Positions 15,697 through 25,100 of a DNA stretch of 64,000 bases are shown piece after piece. Position numbers and translations under genes: made by a program. The DNA is from an uncultured Clostridia bacterium (GTDB lineage: Bacteria > Bacillota > Clostridia > Oscillospirales > Ruminococcaceae): positions 1 through 64,000 of the forward strand of contig CANRLW010000002.1 of NCBI GenBank assembly GCA_947631575.1, written 5' to 3'. The notes under the pieces were generated by a model that was given only the letters and a program-made list of their open reading frames with translations, made no database searches and was not told the origin of the DNA. How positions within the stretch are numbered: the stretch's first letter is position 1; each line of letters begins with the position of its first letter.

Positions 15697-16911
15697 TCAG
15701 GGCAGATAATCCACAATTTTAAGCTGTTCGTCAAATGTTGCCTTGGCGAAACTATATGAAAATCCCGGGCAGCCATGCTTTGCGGCAAGCTCTTCGGTAT
15801 AATCTTCCCAGCGGTATATTTTCAGGTTGCTGTTTGCCGCGTCATTGTCATAATGTGTAACTATCGGCAGCGCCTCGGGCTCGGAAAGCGTTATCTCTCC
15901 CGTTTCAAGATCCTTTGTTATAGTCAGCTCGCCTATCATTCCCAATACTCCAAGCGGAATGTCCATATGTGAAACAAAATTTCCAAGGCAATAGAACACA
16001 AACGCATTTCCACCGTCGGGCTTTGTGACCCATTCCATAGGCTGGAGCGTGTGTGCCTGGGTACCTATTATGATATCCGCGCCCCAATCAACAAGATCCT
16101 GTGTCATCTTTTTCTGCGTTTGCTGTACCTCGCCTGTTGTTTCCAGACCGTAATGCGGACTTACTACCACAACGTCCGCCAGCTCGTCCGCTTTATTCAC
16201 AAGCTTTTTCACACGCTCCGTCTGACCAAGATATGTTATGCTCATATCCGAGCCGCTCGGAAGTTCATGACCCTGGTTTATATACTCCATAAATCCCAGA
16301 AACGCAAACGTTATACCGTTTATCTCAACAACGGGAATTTCGTCCTCTTTTTCCCTTGTTGACGCACCGTATACAAGGCTTTCGGGGTGGTTTTCCGACC
16401 ACCATTTGAGAGTTGATTTAAGCCCCGCAGCGCCCTTATCAAGAACATGGTTATTGCTTATCGAAAATGCGTCAAAGCCTATATCTACCATTAGATCTCC
16501 GCATTCTCCCGGAGTGGCAAAATCGGGATAACCCGACGCGGGATAATCGTCGGTAATTATGGTTTCCTGATTTAACACCGCATAGTCCGCCGCCGCGACA
16601 ATGTCCTTTACATCCTCATACATATAGCTGAAATCATAGCCGCTTTTTCCTGCGTTCTGTGCATACTTCTTTGCTTGGTCATAAAGCGTAGTATGTATAA
16701 GATTGTCTCCCGCGCAAAGAAGTCTTACGCTGGGATTTTCAGGAAGTGGTGTGTTTTCCTCCGAAGAAGAGTTGATTTCTGAATCAGATGATACCCCACC
16801 GGCAGATGAATTCGAGCTCAAACTACTCTGAGACTGCGAATTGTCGGGTGTCTGAGTACACCCCGCAAGCAAGCATGCCGAAATTAAAACAGGCAGAAAT
16901 TTCTTTTTCAT
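15697..16911 (-). CDS. CapA-like metallophosphatase-fold lipoprotein (copy 1)
   Basis: 404 residues. The signal peptide ends in the lipobox LLAGC at about 15-19, so the protein should be a membrane-anchored lipoprotein; a Ser-rich linker follows. The PGA_cap/CapA domain shows RLLCAGDNLIH, YAVLNQETI, SISNNHVLDKG, VVSPHYGLE and IIGTQAHTLQPME, the metal-binding and histidine motifs of the family. CapA itself takes part in poly-gamma-glutamate capsule handling, but no pgsBC homologues are present, so a cell-envelope hydrolase role is only an inference. It is a tandem paralogue of the next gene upstream and probably co-transcribed. Confidence 0.85.
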   Translation of the reverse strand: MKKKFLPVLISACLLAGCTQTPDNSQSQSSLSSNSSAGGVSSDSEINSSSEENTPLPENPSVRLLCAGDNLIHTTLYDQAKKYAQNAGKSGYDFSYMYEDVKDIVAAADYAVLNQETIITDDYPASGYPDFATPGECGDLMVDIGFDAFSISNNHVLDKGAAGLKSTLKWWSENHPESLVYGASTREKEDEIPVVEINGITFAFLGFMEYINQGHELPSGSDMSITYLGQTERVKKLVNKADELADVVVVSPHYGLETTGEVQQTQKKMTQDLVDWGADIIIGTQAHTLQPMEWVTKPDGGNAFVFYCLGNFVSHMDIPLGVLGMIGELTITKDLETGEITLSEPEALPIVTHYDNDAANSNLKIYRWEDYTEELAAKHGCPGFSYSFAKATFDEQLKIVDYLP

Positions 16912-16947
16912 TGTTATGATCCTTTCTGATACTTAATGTTAAAAATA

Positions 16948-18150
16948 TTACGGCAGGTAGTCCACTACCTTTAATACCTTTTCAAATTGTTTTTCGGCAA
17001 AGCTATAGCTGAAATAAGGACAGCCGTGTTTTTTAGCCAGCTCCTCGGTGTAATTTTCAAAACGATATACCGTTATGTTTGAATAATTACTTCCATAGTG
17101 TGTTACTATAGGTGTTGCCTCGGGCTCGGAAAGAACTATCTTTCCCGTATCAAGCTCTTTTGTAACCGTCAGTCCGCCTATCATTCCCAGCATTCCAAGG
17201 GGCTGATCCATCGCCGAAACAAGGTTTCCGAGGCAGTAGAACACAAACGCCTCTCCGCCGTCGGGCTTTGTGACATATTCCATAGGCTGGGCGGTGTGGG
17301 GCTGGGTTCCAATGATTATATCCGCTCCCCAGTTTACGAGGTTTTGAGTTATCTGCTTTTGATCTTCGGTAACTTCGTTTGATACCTCAAGTCCGTAATG
17401 CGGACTTACTACCACTACATCGGCAAGCTTGTCCGCTTTTTCAACAAGCATTTTCACACGTTCTGTTTCTTTAAGATATGTTATGCTCATATCCGAGCCG
17501 CTCGGAAGTGAAAGCCCGTTTGTATGTTCCATAAATCCCAGAAACGCAAACGTTATGCCGTTTATCTCCGCAACGGGGATATCGTCCTCTTTTTCCTTTT
17601 CCGATGCGCCGTATAAAATAATTTCAGGATGCTTTTCCGACCAATATTTCAGTGTTGCCTTTAAGCCCGCCTCGCCCTTATCAAGAAGGTGGTTGTTGCT
17701 GACGGATACGGCGTCAAAGCCTATTTCTATCATCTGATCGCCGCAGGATTCGGGCGTACAGAACGAAGGATAATTTGACGGCTCAAACTCATCTGTTATT
17801 ATCGTTTCCTGATTAAGTACGGCAAGATCCGCCGAGGAAATTATTTCTCTTACATCTTCGTAAACAGGCAGAAAATCATAACCGCTGCCGCCTGTTCTTC
17901 TGCTTGCCTGCTTATAGATAGGGCTGTGTATCAGGTTATCGCCCGCGCACACTAACCTTACGGACGGATCGGGCAATTTCTCGGAAGGCTCGGAATTTTC
18001 CGGCTGTTCGGAAGAAGATGTAGAATTGTTTTCGGAATTATTCGGGACGATGTACAAACTACTGTTTGACGCGTCGGACGAATTTTCACCTGTCACCGCA
18101 CACCCTGCGAGCAAAACGGCAGAAATTATTATCGGAATAATTTTTTTCAT
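16948..18150 (-). CDS. CapA-like metallophosphatase-fold lipoprotein (copy 2)
   Basis: About 400 residues from the ATG at 18150 (MKKIIPIIISAVLLAGC), chosen because the upstream AAAGG site and the lipobox distance fit; the track begins nine codons earlier. Motifs match copy 1 almost one for one: RLVCAGDNLIH, LAVLNQETI, SVSNNHLLDKG, VVSPHYGLE, IIGTQPHTAQPME. The linkers after the lipobox differ, while the domain is strongly conserved, so this is a duplication that has diverged mainly in the exposed spacer. A gap of 36 bases separates it from copy 1. Confidence 0.85.
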   Translation of the reverse strand: MKKIIPIIISAVLLAGCAVTGENSSDASNSSLYIVPNNSENNSTSSSEQPENSEPSEKLPDPSVRLVCAGDNLIHSPIYKQASRRTGGSGYDFLPVYEDVREIISSADLAVLNQETIITDEFEPSNYPSFCTPESCGDQMIEIGFDAVSVSNNHLLDKGEAGLKATLKYWSEKHPEIILYGASEKEKEDDIPVAEINGITFAFLGFMEHTNGLSLPSGSDMSITYLKETERVKMLVEKADKLADVVVVSPHYGLEVSNEVTEDQKQITQNLVNWGADIIIGTQPHTAQPMEYVTKPDGGEAFVFYCLGNLVSAMDQPLGMLGMIGGLTVTKELDTGKIVLSEPEATPIVTHYGSNYSNITVYRFENYTEELAKKHGCPYFSYSFAEKQFEKVLKVVDYLP

Positions 18151-18236
18151 TTTATAAAGACCTTTCCAAAGCTGCAACTTTTAATCGGACTTTCTCTACA
18201 GTTATAAGCCTGACTTTTATATATTCTGATTTGATG

Positions 18237-19325
18237 TTATTTTACTACAAATCCTGCGGGCAACTTCCACGAAGACTGGCTGTAATAGAACGTAACGCTG
18301 TTCTGTAAATATTCTCCGTTATAGTACATACAAGTAGAACTTCCGCCGTCAAGGTTCGCGGCGTTTACAGCGCCATAGCGCGTCATTATTTCAATAAGGT
18401 CTGCCGCCGATGCGCCGACATGCCCTTTATAACCACGTCCGTCCGTTACAAGAAGAAGTATCGAGCCGTCCGCTCTCTGTCCTATCGCCGTGCGGGGATT
18501 AAGACCACTACCCGCGCCGTTTACTTCACGCGGAACACCGTTTATGACAAGCTGTACAAAATGGTTGCTGTCAACGGTCGCCTTTTCCGGGAAACATACC
18601 GCATCGCGTATTCCCTTTTCCTCTATCATTTTCTTACATTCTGCCGAGCTCATCTTGCTTACATCAATGATCTGAAGAAGATTGTTGTTTGTAAGTCCAA
18701 TAAGTACAAGGCCGCCCCATTCCTGTGGTTGATTTCTGATAATGACCCCGTTTGAAACAAGAACGCCGTAGGCGCAGCCGCCGCAGTTGTTTGTAGAATT
18801 ATAGATGCCGCCGTTTATACCGCCTATCGCGCCCGCTCTCTCCACAAGATCCTTTAGCGGAACACCCGCGGTCGGCCATTGGTTATAGCCTGTCGCGACA
18901 GAAGTCACGCTCACTCTGGACGGATCGTGGATTATCATAAGTGTCGCTTTATATGTAAGCCCCGCTATATCGACGACTTCGATTTCCTGAAGGTCATTGT
19001 TTTCGGGATCGTCGTCGCCCAACTGAGGAAGGGTTATCATTCCCTCATTTATATTTGTATCGCCGACATCTTCGAGAGAGGTCTTGTCTACTATCTCCTG
19101 TATCTCGTCTTTTGACAGGACGAGCGACGCCAAAAACTTCATCTGACCGGATTCGAGAACGGTCGTTACAAACGTGTTTTTTGACGAACCGTAGGCGCAG
19201 ATTATTTTCAGCATAATAAACAGTGTCAGCGCAATAATGAGCACAAATACTCCAATAAATGCGAATACCCGACCTGTTATCTTCAGGACAGTCGCCGCGC
19301 GTTTATTATTTTGTTTAACAGTCAT
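18237..19325 (-). CDS. Phosphodiester glycosidase family protein (NAGPA/DUF2233-like), membrane-anchored
   Basis: 362 residues. One N-terminal helix (about 22-45) anchors an extracellular domain. Motifs typical of the NAGPA domain are GAIGGINGGIY, GLNPRTAIGQRADGSILLLVTDGR and the closing AANLDGGSSTCMYYNG. Family members cleave sugar phosphodiesters or are linked to exopolysaccharide and spore-coat processes. Position between the CapA-like genes and a TcaA-like protein suggests a shared role at the cell envelope. The substrate is unknown. Confidence 0.8.
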   Translation of the reverse strand: MTVKQNNKRAATVLKITGRVFAFIGVFVLIIALTLFIMLKIICAYGSSKNTFVTTVLESGQMKFLASLVLSKDEIQEIVDKTSLEDVGDTNINEGMITLPQLGDDDPENNDLQEIEVVDIAGLTYKATLMIIHDPSRVSVTSVATGYNQWPTAGVPLKDLVERAGAIGGINGGIYNSTNNCGGCAYGVLVSNGVIIRNQPQEWGGLVLIGLTNNNLLQIIDVSKMSSAECKKMIEEKGIRDAVCFPEKATVDSNHFVQLVINGVPREVNGAGSGLNPRTAIGQRADGSILLLVTDGRGYKGHVGASAADLIEIMTRYGAVNAANLDGGSSTCMYYNGEYLQNSVTFYYSQSSWKLPAGFVVK

Positions 19326-19378
19326 AATTTATTTTACCTTTCGTTTAAATCTTCTTTATGATAAGTTTTTTACTATTT

Positions 19379-20908
19379 TCAGCCTTCATCGTTCTCGCTG
19401 CCTAGGTTTTCATGCATAACGGCAATTCTCCAACTTCCGTCGCTTATCTTTGTAAAGTAAACTACGCTGTTGAAAATATCTGTTTTATTGCCGACAAATG
19501 TTGCTCCTCTATACAGCGCCATGTCCTTTTCAAAATAAACACTGCACGAAAAACAAGTGTCTGAATATCTCATAAAGTTTTTGACAGACTCATTTTTAAA
19601 CCCAAGAATCACATGCTCGCTCGTAAAAGTAATATCAATTCCGTATGCCCACTGTCTTGCGTATTTATAATATTCGGAATCGGGGATAAGATATTTTGCG
19701 ATAACGCTCAATCCATTGTCATAACCGCCGATATCGTTGGTCATAAACTTGCTCCAGAGCTCCATTGTGTTTAAGACATTTATTTCTTTTGCAATGTCCT
19801 CGGGAATTGTTTCAAGCGTTTCGGGCGAAAGATACGAACTTCCGTGAGAGATGTCGAATGTTTTTGAGGCAGGGCCGTCGGAAACTGTTGCGTTTACGCT
19901 TTCGCTGAACAATGCGAACTCATAGTTCTTTTGCTTTGGCAGCGTAACGCCTGCATATTTCAAAAGATTTTCGGCATCGGGAGCGTCTACAATCTCGGGC
20001 TCGGAAAGAGTCAACCCCTCTACGGAGAATGTACAGCTTTCCGGAACGGATATATTGTAGCTGAACAGCGGTATTGTCTCTCCGTCTGCATATGTATATC
20101 CGACGCCAAAACCATCCTTTATAACGACACGGGGTTCTTCCATTTCACGGATATGATAAACAGTCTTGCCGCCGCTTTCTGTCCCCGAAAATTCCTTTTC
20201 ATTTACAAAGACCTTCAAGCCGTTCGGGAGTGTAATTCGATAATCAAACATTACCGGTTTTACGATATTGTCTTTAACAGTGTATGAGATATCATTTCCC
20301 TCGCTGTCGGTAAACTTAATCTCCGGATCATTCAACAATCCAGAAACAGAATAGAGAGGCGTTCCCGAAAGCGCCTCGCGCTCGTCCTCGGAAAGCTCAA
20401 CTCCGTTTATTTTCGCGGTTATTCCCTCGGGGCAATAAACATGGAGATCATAAACGGTGTCAACAATTGTCGGAGTAAATTCTCTAAGGCTCCAATCCGC
20501 GGAGGTGAAGAACATAAGTCTTGTTCTGGGATCTTTTCCCGTCAGAACTATCTTTCCGACATTCTCTTCTCCACTTCTCACGACATAGGTCTTCAAAAGC
20601 TCGCCGCTTTCGGACGTAACAAGCTTGTATGTAAGCTCTTTTCCAACGACCTTTTCAGAATATTCCTTTTTGAACTCTTCTGGATCGTTATTTTCATAAC
20701 GGTTTACGCACAGTTTGTTGAAATCTATCTCAGACAAAAGCGAACCGTTTTTCAGTCTATTTATCTGGTCTTCTACTATTCTCTCAGGCTGGACGCTGTC
20801 ATAATCGCTTACGGTGACATTTACATAAATAAGAAAAGCCCCGCAAAGCAAAATAAGCACACCCGCGAAAATGATAAGGGCAATAACAAATTTGTTTTTT
20901 AATTTCAT
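19379..20908 (-). CDS. Membrane-anchored protein with three beta repeats and NTF2-like end (TcaA-like architecture)
   Basis: 509 residues. An N-terminal helix at 8-30 puts the rest outside the cell. Three similar units are visible, each starting with a short strand then P-x-G and a V-N-G type turn: DLHVYCPEGITAKINGVEL (about 150), DYRITLPNGLKVFVNEKEF (about 225) and SYNISVPESCTFSVEGLTL (about 285). The C-terminal 130 residues end SDGSWRIAVMHENLG, the look of an NTF2-like domain. This order recalls TcaA-type envelope proteins of Firmicutes, but the N-terminal zinc ribbon of TcaA is absent. Family call is tentative. It has its own promoter at 21022-21050 and a leader of about 100 bases. Confidence 0.5.
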   Translation of the reverse strand: MKLKNKFVIALIIFAGVLILLCGAFLIYVNVTVSDYDSVQPERIVEDQINRLKNGSLLSEIDFNKLCVNRYENNDPEEFKKEYSEKVVGKELTYKLVTSESGELLKTYVVRSGEENVGKIVLTGKDPRTRLMFFTSADWSLREFTPTIVDTVYDLHVYCPEGITAKINGVELSEDEREALSGTPLYSVSGLLNDPEIKFTDSEGNDISYTVKDNIVKPVMFDYRITLPNGLKVFVNEKEFSGTESGGKTVYHIREMEEPRVVIKDGFGVGYTYADGETIPLFSYNISVPESCTFSVEGLTLSEPEIVDAPDAENLLKYAGVTLPKQKNYEFALFSESVNATVSDGPASKTFDISHGSSYLSPETLETIPEDIAKEINVLNTMELWSKFMTNDIGGYDNGLSVIAKYLIPDSEYYKYARQWAYGIDITFTSEHVILGFKNESVKNFMRYSDTCFSCSVYFEKDMALYRGATFVGNKTDIFNSVVYFTKISDGSWRIAVMHENLGSENDEG

Positions 20909-21021
20909 AATTTCCTCCGGAAGTTTCTGGTGAAGTACTGCAAAAGATATGCATAGTATAACAAGTCGCAGCCGGGCTGCGCTGTCACTTTTTATGATGC
21001 ATACTAAAAGCCCACCTTATA

Positions 21022-21050
21022 ATTATAACATACAAATTTCGATTTTGCAA
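21022..21050 (-). promoter_or_regulatory. Sigma-A promoter of the envelope-gene run
   Basis: Minus strand TTGCAA, 17 bases, TATAAT. The leader contains a CGCAGC/GCTGCG hairpin flanked by two near-repeats of TATGCAT. The remainder of 20909-21350 is A+T-rich with no gene seen. Confidence 0.6.
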
Positions 21051-21352
21051 TACATTTTTCGTTCTTTTAAACAAAAATAAGCGTAAAATTTTGCAAAATG
21101 CCACAAATTTCCGCAGGAAAAATCTTACCTATCAAATATATTTTAACATATCAAGAAAAAAATTTATTATGATATTATTACAAAAAGCTTACGATTTTCT
21201 TACACTGTTTATTTTTTTACATTATGCGCAATATTAGTGAGGCTGTATAATAATCAGGTGTCAATTTTCGGGCAATAATATAACATTGCTGCTCTGCAAA
21301 AACGCCCGACGGGGCGTTAATTCAACTTTTTTCAAATTTTTTTAAAAACCCC

Positions 21353-21381
21353 TTGACAAATTTTCTGCATTATGATATAAT
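21353..21381 (+). promoter_or_regulatory. Sigma-A promoter of the tRNA pair
   Basis: TTGACA, 17 bases, TATAAT, a perfect consensus, 14 bases before the first tRNA. Confidence 0.85.
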
Positions 21382-21395
21382 AAATAAGTTGGTAC

Positions 21396-21472
21396 GGCGG
21401 CATAGCTCAGTTGGCTAGAGCACTTGGTTCATACCCAGGGTGTCACCGGTTCAAATCCAGTTGCCGCTACCA
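21396..21472 (+). tRNA. tRNA-Met (CAU), elongator type
   Basis: 77 nt including encoded CCA. Acceptor GGCGGCA/TGCCGCT, D arm GCTC..GAGC, anticodon arm CTTGG TTCATAC CCAGG with anticodon CAT, T loop TTCAAAT. The T stem ACCGG/CCAGT has one C-A mismatch. The paired first base (G-U) argues against an initiator tRNA; a tRNA-Ile2 with modified CAU cannot be excluded. Confidence 0.9.
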
Positions 21473-21476
21473 TTTC

Positions 21477-21551
21477 GGCCCGTTGGTCAAGAGGTTAAGA
21501 CATCGCCCTTTCACGGCGGAATCATGGGTTCAATTCCCGTACGGGTCACCA
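21477..21551 (+). tRNA. tRNA-Glu (UUC)
   Basis: 75 nt including encoded CCA. Acceptor GGCCCGT/ACGGGTC, anticodon arm TCGCC CTTTCAC GGCGG with anticodon TTC, T arm CATGG GTTCAAT TCCCG region in the usual place. Co-transcribed with the tRNA-Met four bases upstream. Confidence 0.92.
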
Positions 21552-21552
21552 T

Positions 21553-21587
21553 CTAGAGACTAGAGGTTAGAAGTTAGAGGCTAGAAT
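21553..21587. repeat. Heptamer repeat tract (TAGAGG type)
   Basis: Five exact-length units: CTAGAGA CTAGAGG TTAGAAG TTAGAGG CTAGAAT, starting two bases after the tRNA-Glu CCA. The last units form one arm of the tRNA terminator hairpin. Confidence 0.7.
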
Positions 21588-21613
21588 TTGAGTTCTAGCC
21601 TCTAATTTCTTTT
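21574..21613 (+). terminator. Terminator of the tRNA pair
   Basis: 13-bp stem TTAGAGGCTAGAA/TTCTAGCCTCTAA with a TTTGAG loop and the tail TTTCTTTT. One arm is built from the heptamer repeats. Confidence 0.75.
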
Positions 21614-21666
21614 ATGCGTTTTATTAGGCGAAAACTTTTCTACTTGAATTCTTACCTATTACATCT

Positions 21667-21702
21667 AAAAGCGGCGACTTGTGGTTACAAATCGCCGCTT
21701 TT
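21667..21702. terminator. Terminator of the 154-residue protein gene (can act on both strands)
   Basis: AAAAGCGGCGA/TCGCCGCTTTT stem with an inner TTGT/ACAA pairing, A-rich on one side and T-rich on the other, five bases past the minus-strand stop. Confidence 0.7.
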
Positions 21703-21706
21703 TCAT

Positions 21707-22171
21707 TTACAATATCCAAGCCTGAATGTCTATGCCCAGAAACTTTTTATTCCTGAATCCGATACAAATTCCTTGGTCGCCGTTTGCTTTACAGTCGCCG
21801 TAAAATCCTATTTCGGGATAATAAAAACCGTCCTTTGAATGAGTTATCTTGCTGATATTAACAGCAATGGCGTGGATCTTAATTTCCTTTTCAACTTGGT
21901 CTTCGGAAACGTGTTTTTTCCTGCCAACATTGCCGTATGCATCATTGCAATATTCCGCAATTTCTTTTCGATAATCCTCGATTTTCACGTTTTCTATAAA
22001 CCAGTTAAGGCAGGCAATTTCCTTTTCGGACAATGCGAAATTGCGAGGTTTATAATGTCCTGTCTCGTCAAACTTGTTGTCGCCCGTTGAAAAAACTTCA
22101 ACCTTTTTCCGCTTTCCGAAAAGTTCAATGTAAATAGAGTCCTCATTGTTCAGTTTTTCAATAGGTTTCAT
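21707..22171 (-). CDS. Hypothetical protein, DUF6985/immunity-like
   Basis: 154 residues, cytoplasmic, acidic. The C-terminal half, PEIGFYGDCKANGDQGICIGF, then KKFLGIDIQAWIL, resembles small proteins annotated DUF6985 that occur near polymorphic toxin loci; I base this on memory of the motif and hold it loosely. No toxin lies next to it. Ribosome site GAGGTG, six bases before ATG. It sits between the tRNAs and carB, with its own terminator and a 18-base gap from carB, so it could be read from the carB transcript. Confidence 0.5.
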   Translation of the reverse strand: MKPIEKLNNEDSIYIELFGKRKKVEVFSTGDNKFDETGHYKPRNFALSEKEIACLNWFIENVKIEDYRKEIAEYCNDAYGNVGRKKHVSEDQVEKEIKIHAIAVNISKITHSKDGFYYPEIGFYGDCKANGDQGICIGFRNKKFLGIDIQAWIL

Positions 22172-22189
22172 TTATTTCACCTCTGTAAA

Positions 22190-25100
22190 TCACTTGATGT
22201 CCGCATGATGTGCCTGCAAGGACTTCACCCCGAAATGCGTGTTTTCCTTTATTGCGCGTATGCCCTCGGCGCTTGCCTTTGCAGCAGCCATTGTGGTTAT
22301 ATAAGGCACACGGTGTTTTATCGCGGCTTTGCGTATATAGCTGTCGTCGTGGGCGCTGGTCTTTCCTGCGGGGGTGTTGATGATAAGCTGGATTTGCCCG
22401 TTTGAAATTTCATCTGCAATGTTCGGTCTGCCTTCGTAGATCTTGAATATCTTTTCAACGGGAATGCCCGCGTTCTTTATCATGCTGTATGAATTGCCCG
22501 TGGCAACTATCTTAAATCCAAGGTCACTGAATGCCTTTGCTATTTCAACAAGCTCGGGCTTATCGCGGTCGCAGACGCTGAGGAGAACCGTTCCCTCGTT
22601 CGGAAGTCTGGTCTGTGTAGCCTCCTGCGCCTTATAATAAGCCTCGCCGAAGGTCGGAGCAATTCCGAGAACTTCGCCCGTTGAGCGCATTTCCGGACCT
22701 AACAGCGGGTCTACTTCGGGGAACATATTGAACGGGAACACCGCCTCTTTTACGCCATAGTGACCAATAACGCGGTCGTGAAGTTCCGGCACGGGAGATT
22801 TTCTTCCCGTAATAGGAGAGGTTATGATGTCCGTCGCTATTCTCACCATATTTATATCGCACACCTTTGAAACGAGAGGCACTGTACGCGATGCGCGGGG
22901 ATTTGCCTCAAGCACGAACACCGTATCGCCCTCTATGGCATACTGCATGTTCATAAGTCCCTTTACGCCCATTTCAACGGCAATTTTCCTCGTATAATCC
23001 TTTATCGTTTCAATATGTTTCTGCGAAAGATTTTTCGCGGGAAGGATACAAGCCGAATCGCCCGAATGTATTCCCGCAAGCTCTATATGCTCCATAACGG
23101 CAGGCACAAAACAGTTTTCGCCGTCGGAGATCGCGTCAGCCTCGCACTCTGTCGCGTGATTTAAGAAACGGTCGATAAGTATCGGACGGTCGGGCGTTAC
23201 GCCTACTGCCGCGGACATATAAACTCTCATCATCTCATCGTCATGGACAACTTCCATTCCGCGTCCGCCGAGAACATAAGACGGACGAACCATAACGGGG
23301 TAGCCTATCTTATTCGCTATTTCAAGCGCCTCGTCAACATTTACCGCCATTCCGCTTTCGGGCATGGGAATGCCGAGCTTTTCCATCATAGCGCGGAACA
23401 GATCTCTGTCCTCCGCCTCGTCAATGGTTTCGGGAGATGTTCCCAAAATATTCACGCCGTATTTTTTCAGATCGCTTGCGAGATTAAGCGGCGTCTGTCC
23501 GCCAAACTGAGCGATAACTCCGACGGGTTTTTCCTTTTCGTGGATAGAAAGCACGTCTTCGAGCGTAAGTGGCTCGAAATAGAGCTTGTCGGAAGTGTCA
23601 TAGTCGGTAGAAACGGTCTCAGGGTTGCAGTTTACTATTATTGACTCAAAGCCGAGTTTTTTCAGCGCAAGCGCCGCATGAACGCAGCAATAGTCGAACT
23701 CTATGCCCTGTCCTATTCTGTTGGGACCGCCGCCAAGTATCATTATTTTCGGCTTGTCGGTATTTACGGGGCTTTTATCTTCGGAGAGATTGTATGTTGA
23801 ATAGTAGTAAGCGCTGTCCTGAGTGCCGCTTACATGAACGCCTTCCCATGCCTCGCATATTCCCGCTTTAAGGCGCGCGTTTCTTATCTCCTCTTCGGAA
23901 ACGGCGAGGAGCTGACTTAAATAGCGGTCGGAGAAACCGTCCTGCTTTGCCTTTTTCAGAACGTCTGCGGCAGGAATCGTGCCTTTTAATTTTGCAAGCT
24001 CGTTTTCTTCTTCAACAAGCTCTTTCATCTGCTGTAAAAACCAGTGCTTTATTTTCGTGAGCTGATATATCTCCTCAACCTCAGCACCCTTGCGGAGCGC
24101 CTCGTAGATGATGAACTGACGCTCGCTCGAAATCGTGCGGAGTTTATCCAAAAGCTCGTCCTTTGAAAGCTCGTTGAAGTTCTTTGCATATCCCAGACCG
24201 TATCTTCCTGTTTCAAGGCTGCGTATGGCTTTCTGGAAAGCCTCTTTATAGGTCTTTCCTATGCTCATGACTTCGCCGACAGCCTTCATCTGCGTTCCTA
24301 TCTTATCTTCGGCTTTCTTGAATTTTTCAAATGCCCACCTTGCGAATTTAATTACGACATAATCGCCGTCGGGAACATACTTATCGAGCGTTCCGTATTT
24401 GCCGCAGGGGATCTCTGCGAGCGTCAGCCCGCAGGCAAGCATTGCGGAAACAAGCGCGATAGGAAAGCCCGTTGCCTTTGAAGCGAGCGCGGAAGAACGC
24501 GATGTTCTAGGATTTATTTCGATAACGACAACTCTGCCCGTTTCAGGGTCGCGCGCGAACTGACAGTTACAGCCGCCGATAACTTGAATAGCCTCGACTA
24601 TCTTATATGCCTGGCGCTGAAGATCAAGCTGAACGTCCTCGGGGATAGTGAGCATAGGCGCGGAACAGAACGAATCTCCCGTATGAACGCCCACGGGGTC
24701 AATGTTTTCTATAAAGCATACCGTGATTATATTGTTATCCGCGTCGCGGACTACCTCAAGTTCAAGCTCTTCCCAGCCGCTTATACATTCTTCCACAAGC
24801 ACCTGACCGACAAGGCTCGCCTGTAATCCTCTCTCGCACACAACTTTCAGCTCGTCTACGTTATATACCATTCCGCCGCCTGCGCCGCCCATGGTATATG
24901 CGGGACGAAGAACAACGGGATAGCGCAGTTTTTCCGCTATCTTTACAGCCTCGTCAACGGTATAAGCTACCTCGCTCCTCGCCATTTCAATGCCGAGCTT
25001 TTCCATGGTATGCTTAAACTCTATTCTGTCCTCGCCGCGCTGTATAGCGTCTATCTGAACTCCGATAACTTTAACGCCGTACTTATCCAGAACGCCTGCC

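Noticed and set aside
21230-21345. Possible small RNA: TATAAT near 21248 and an AACGCCC/GGGCGTT hairpin with T-rich tail at about 21301-21345
   Set aside because: The -35 box is poor and the T run starts some bases after the stem, so I did not list it as a gene; it could be tested by small-RNA sequencing.
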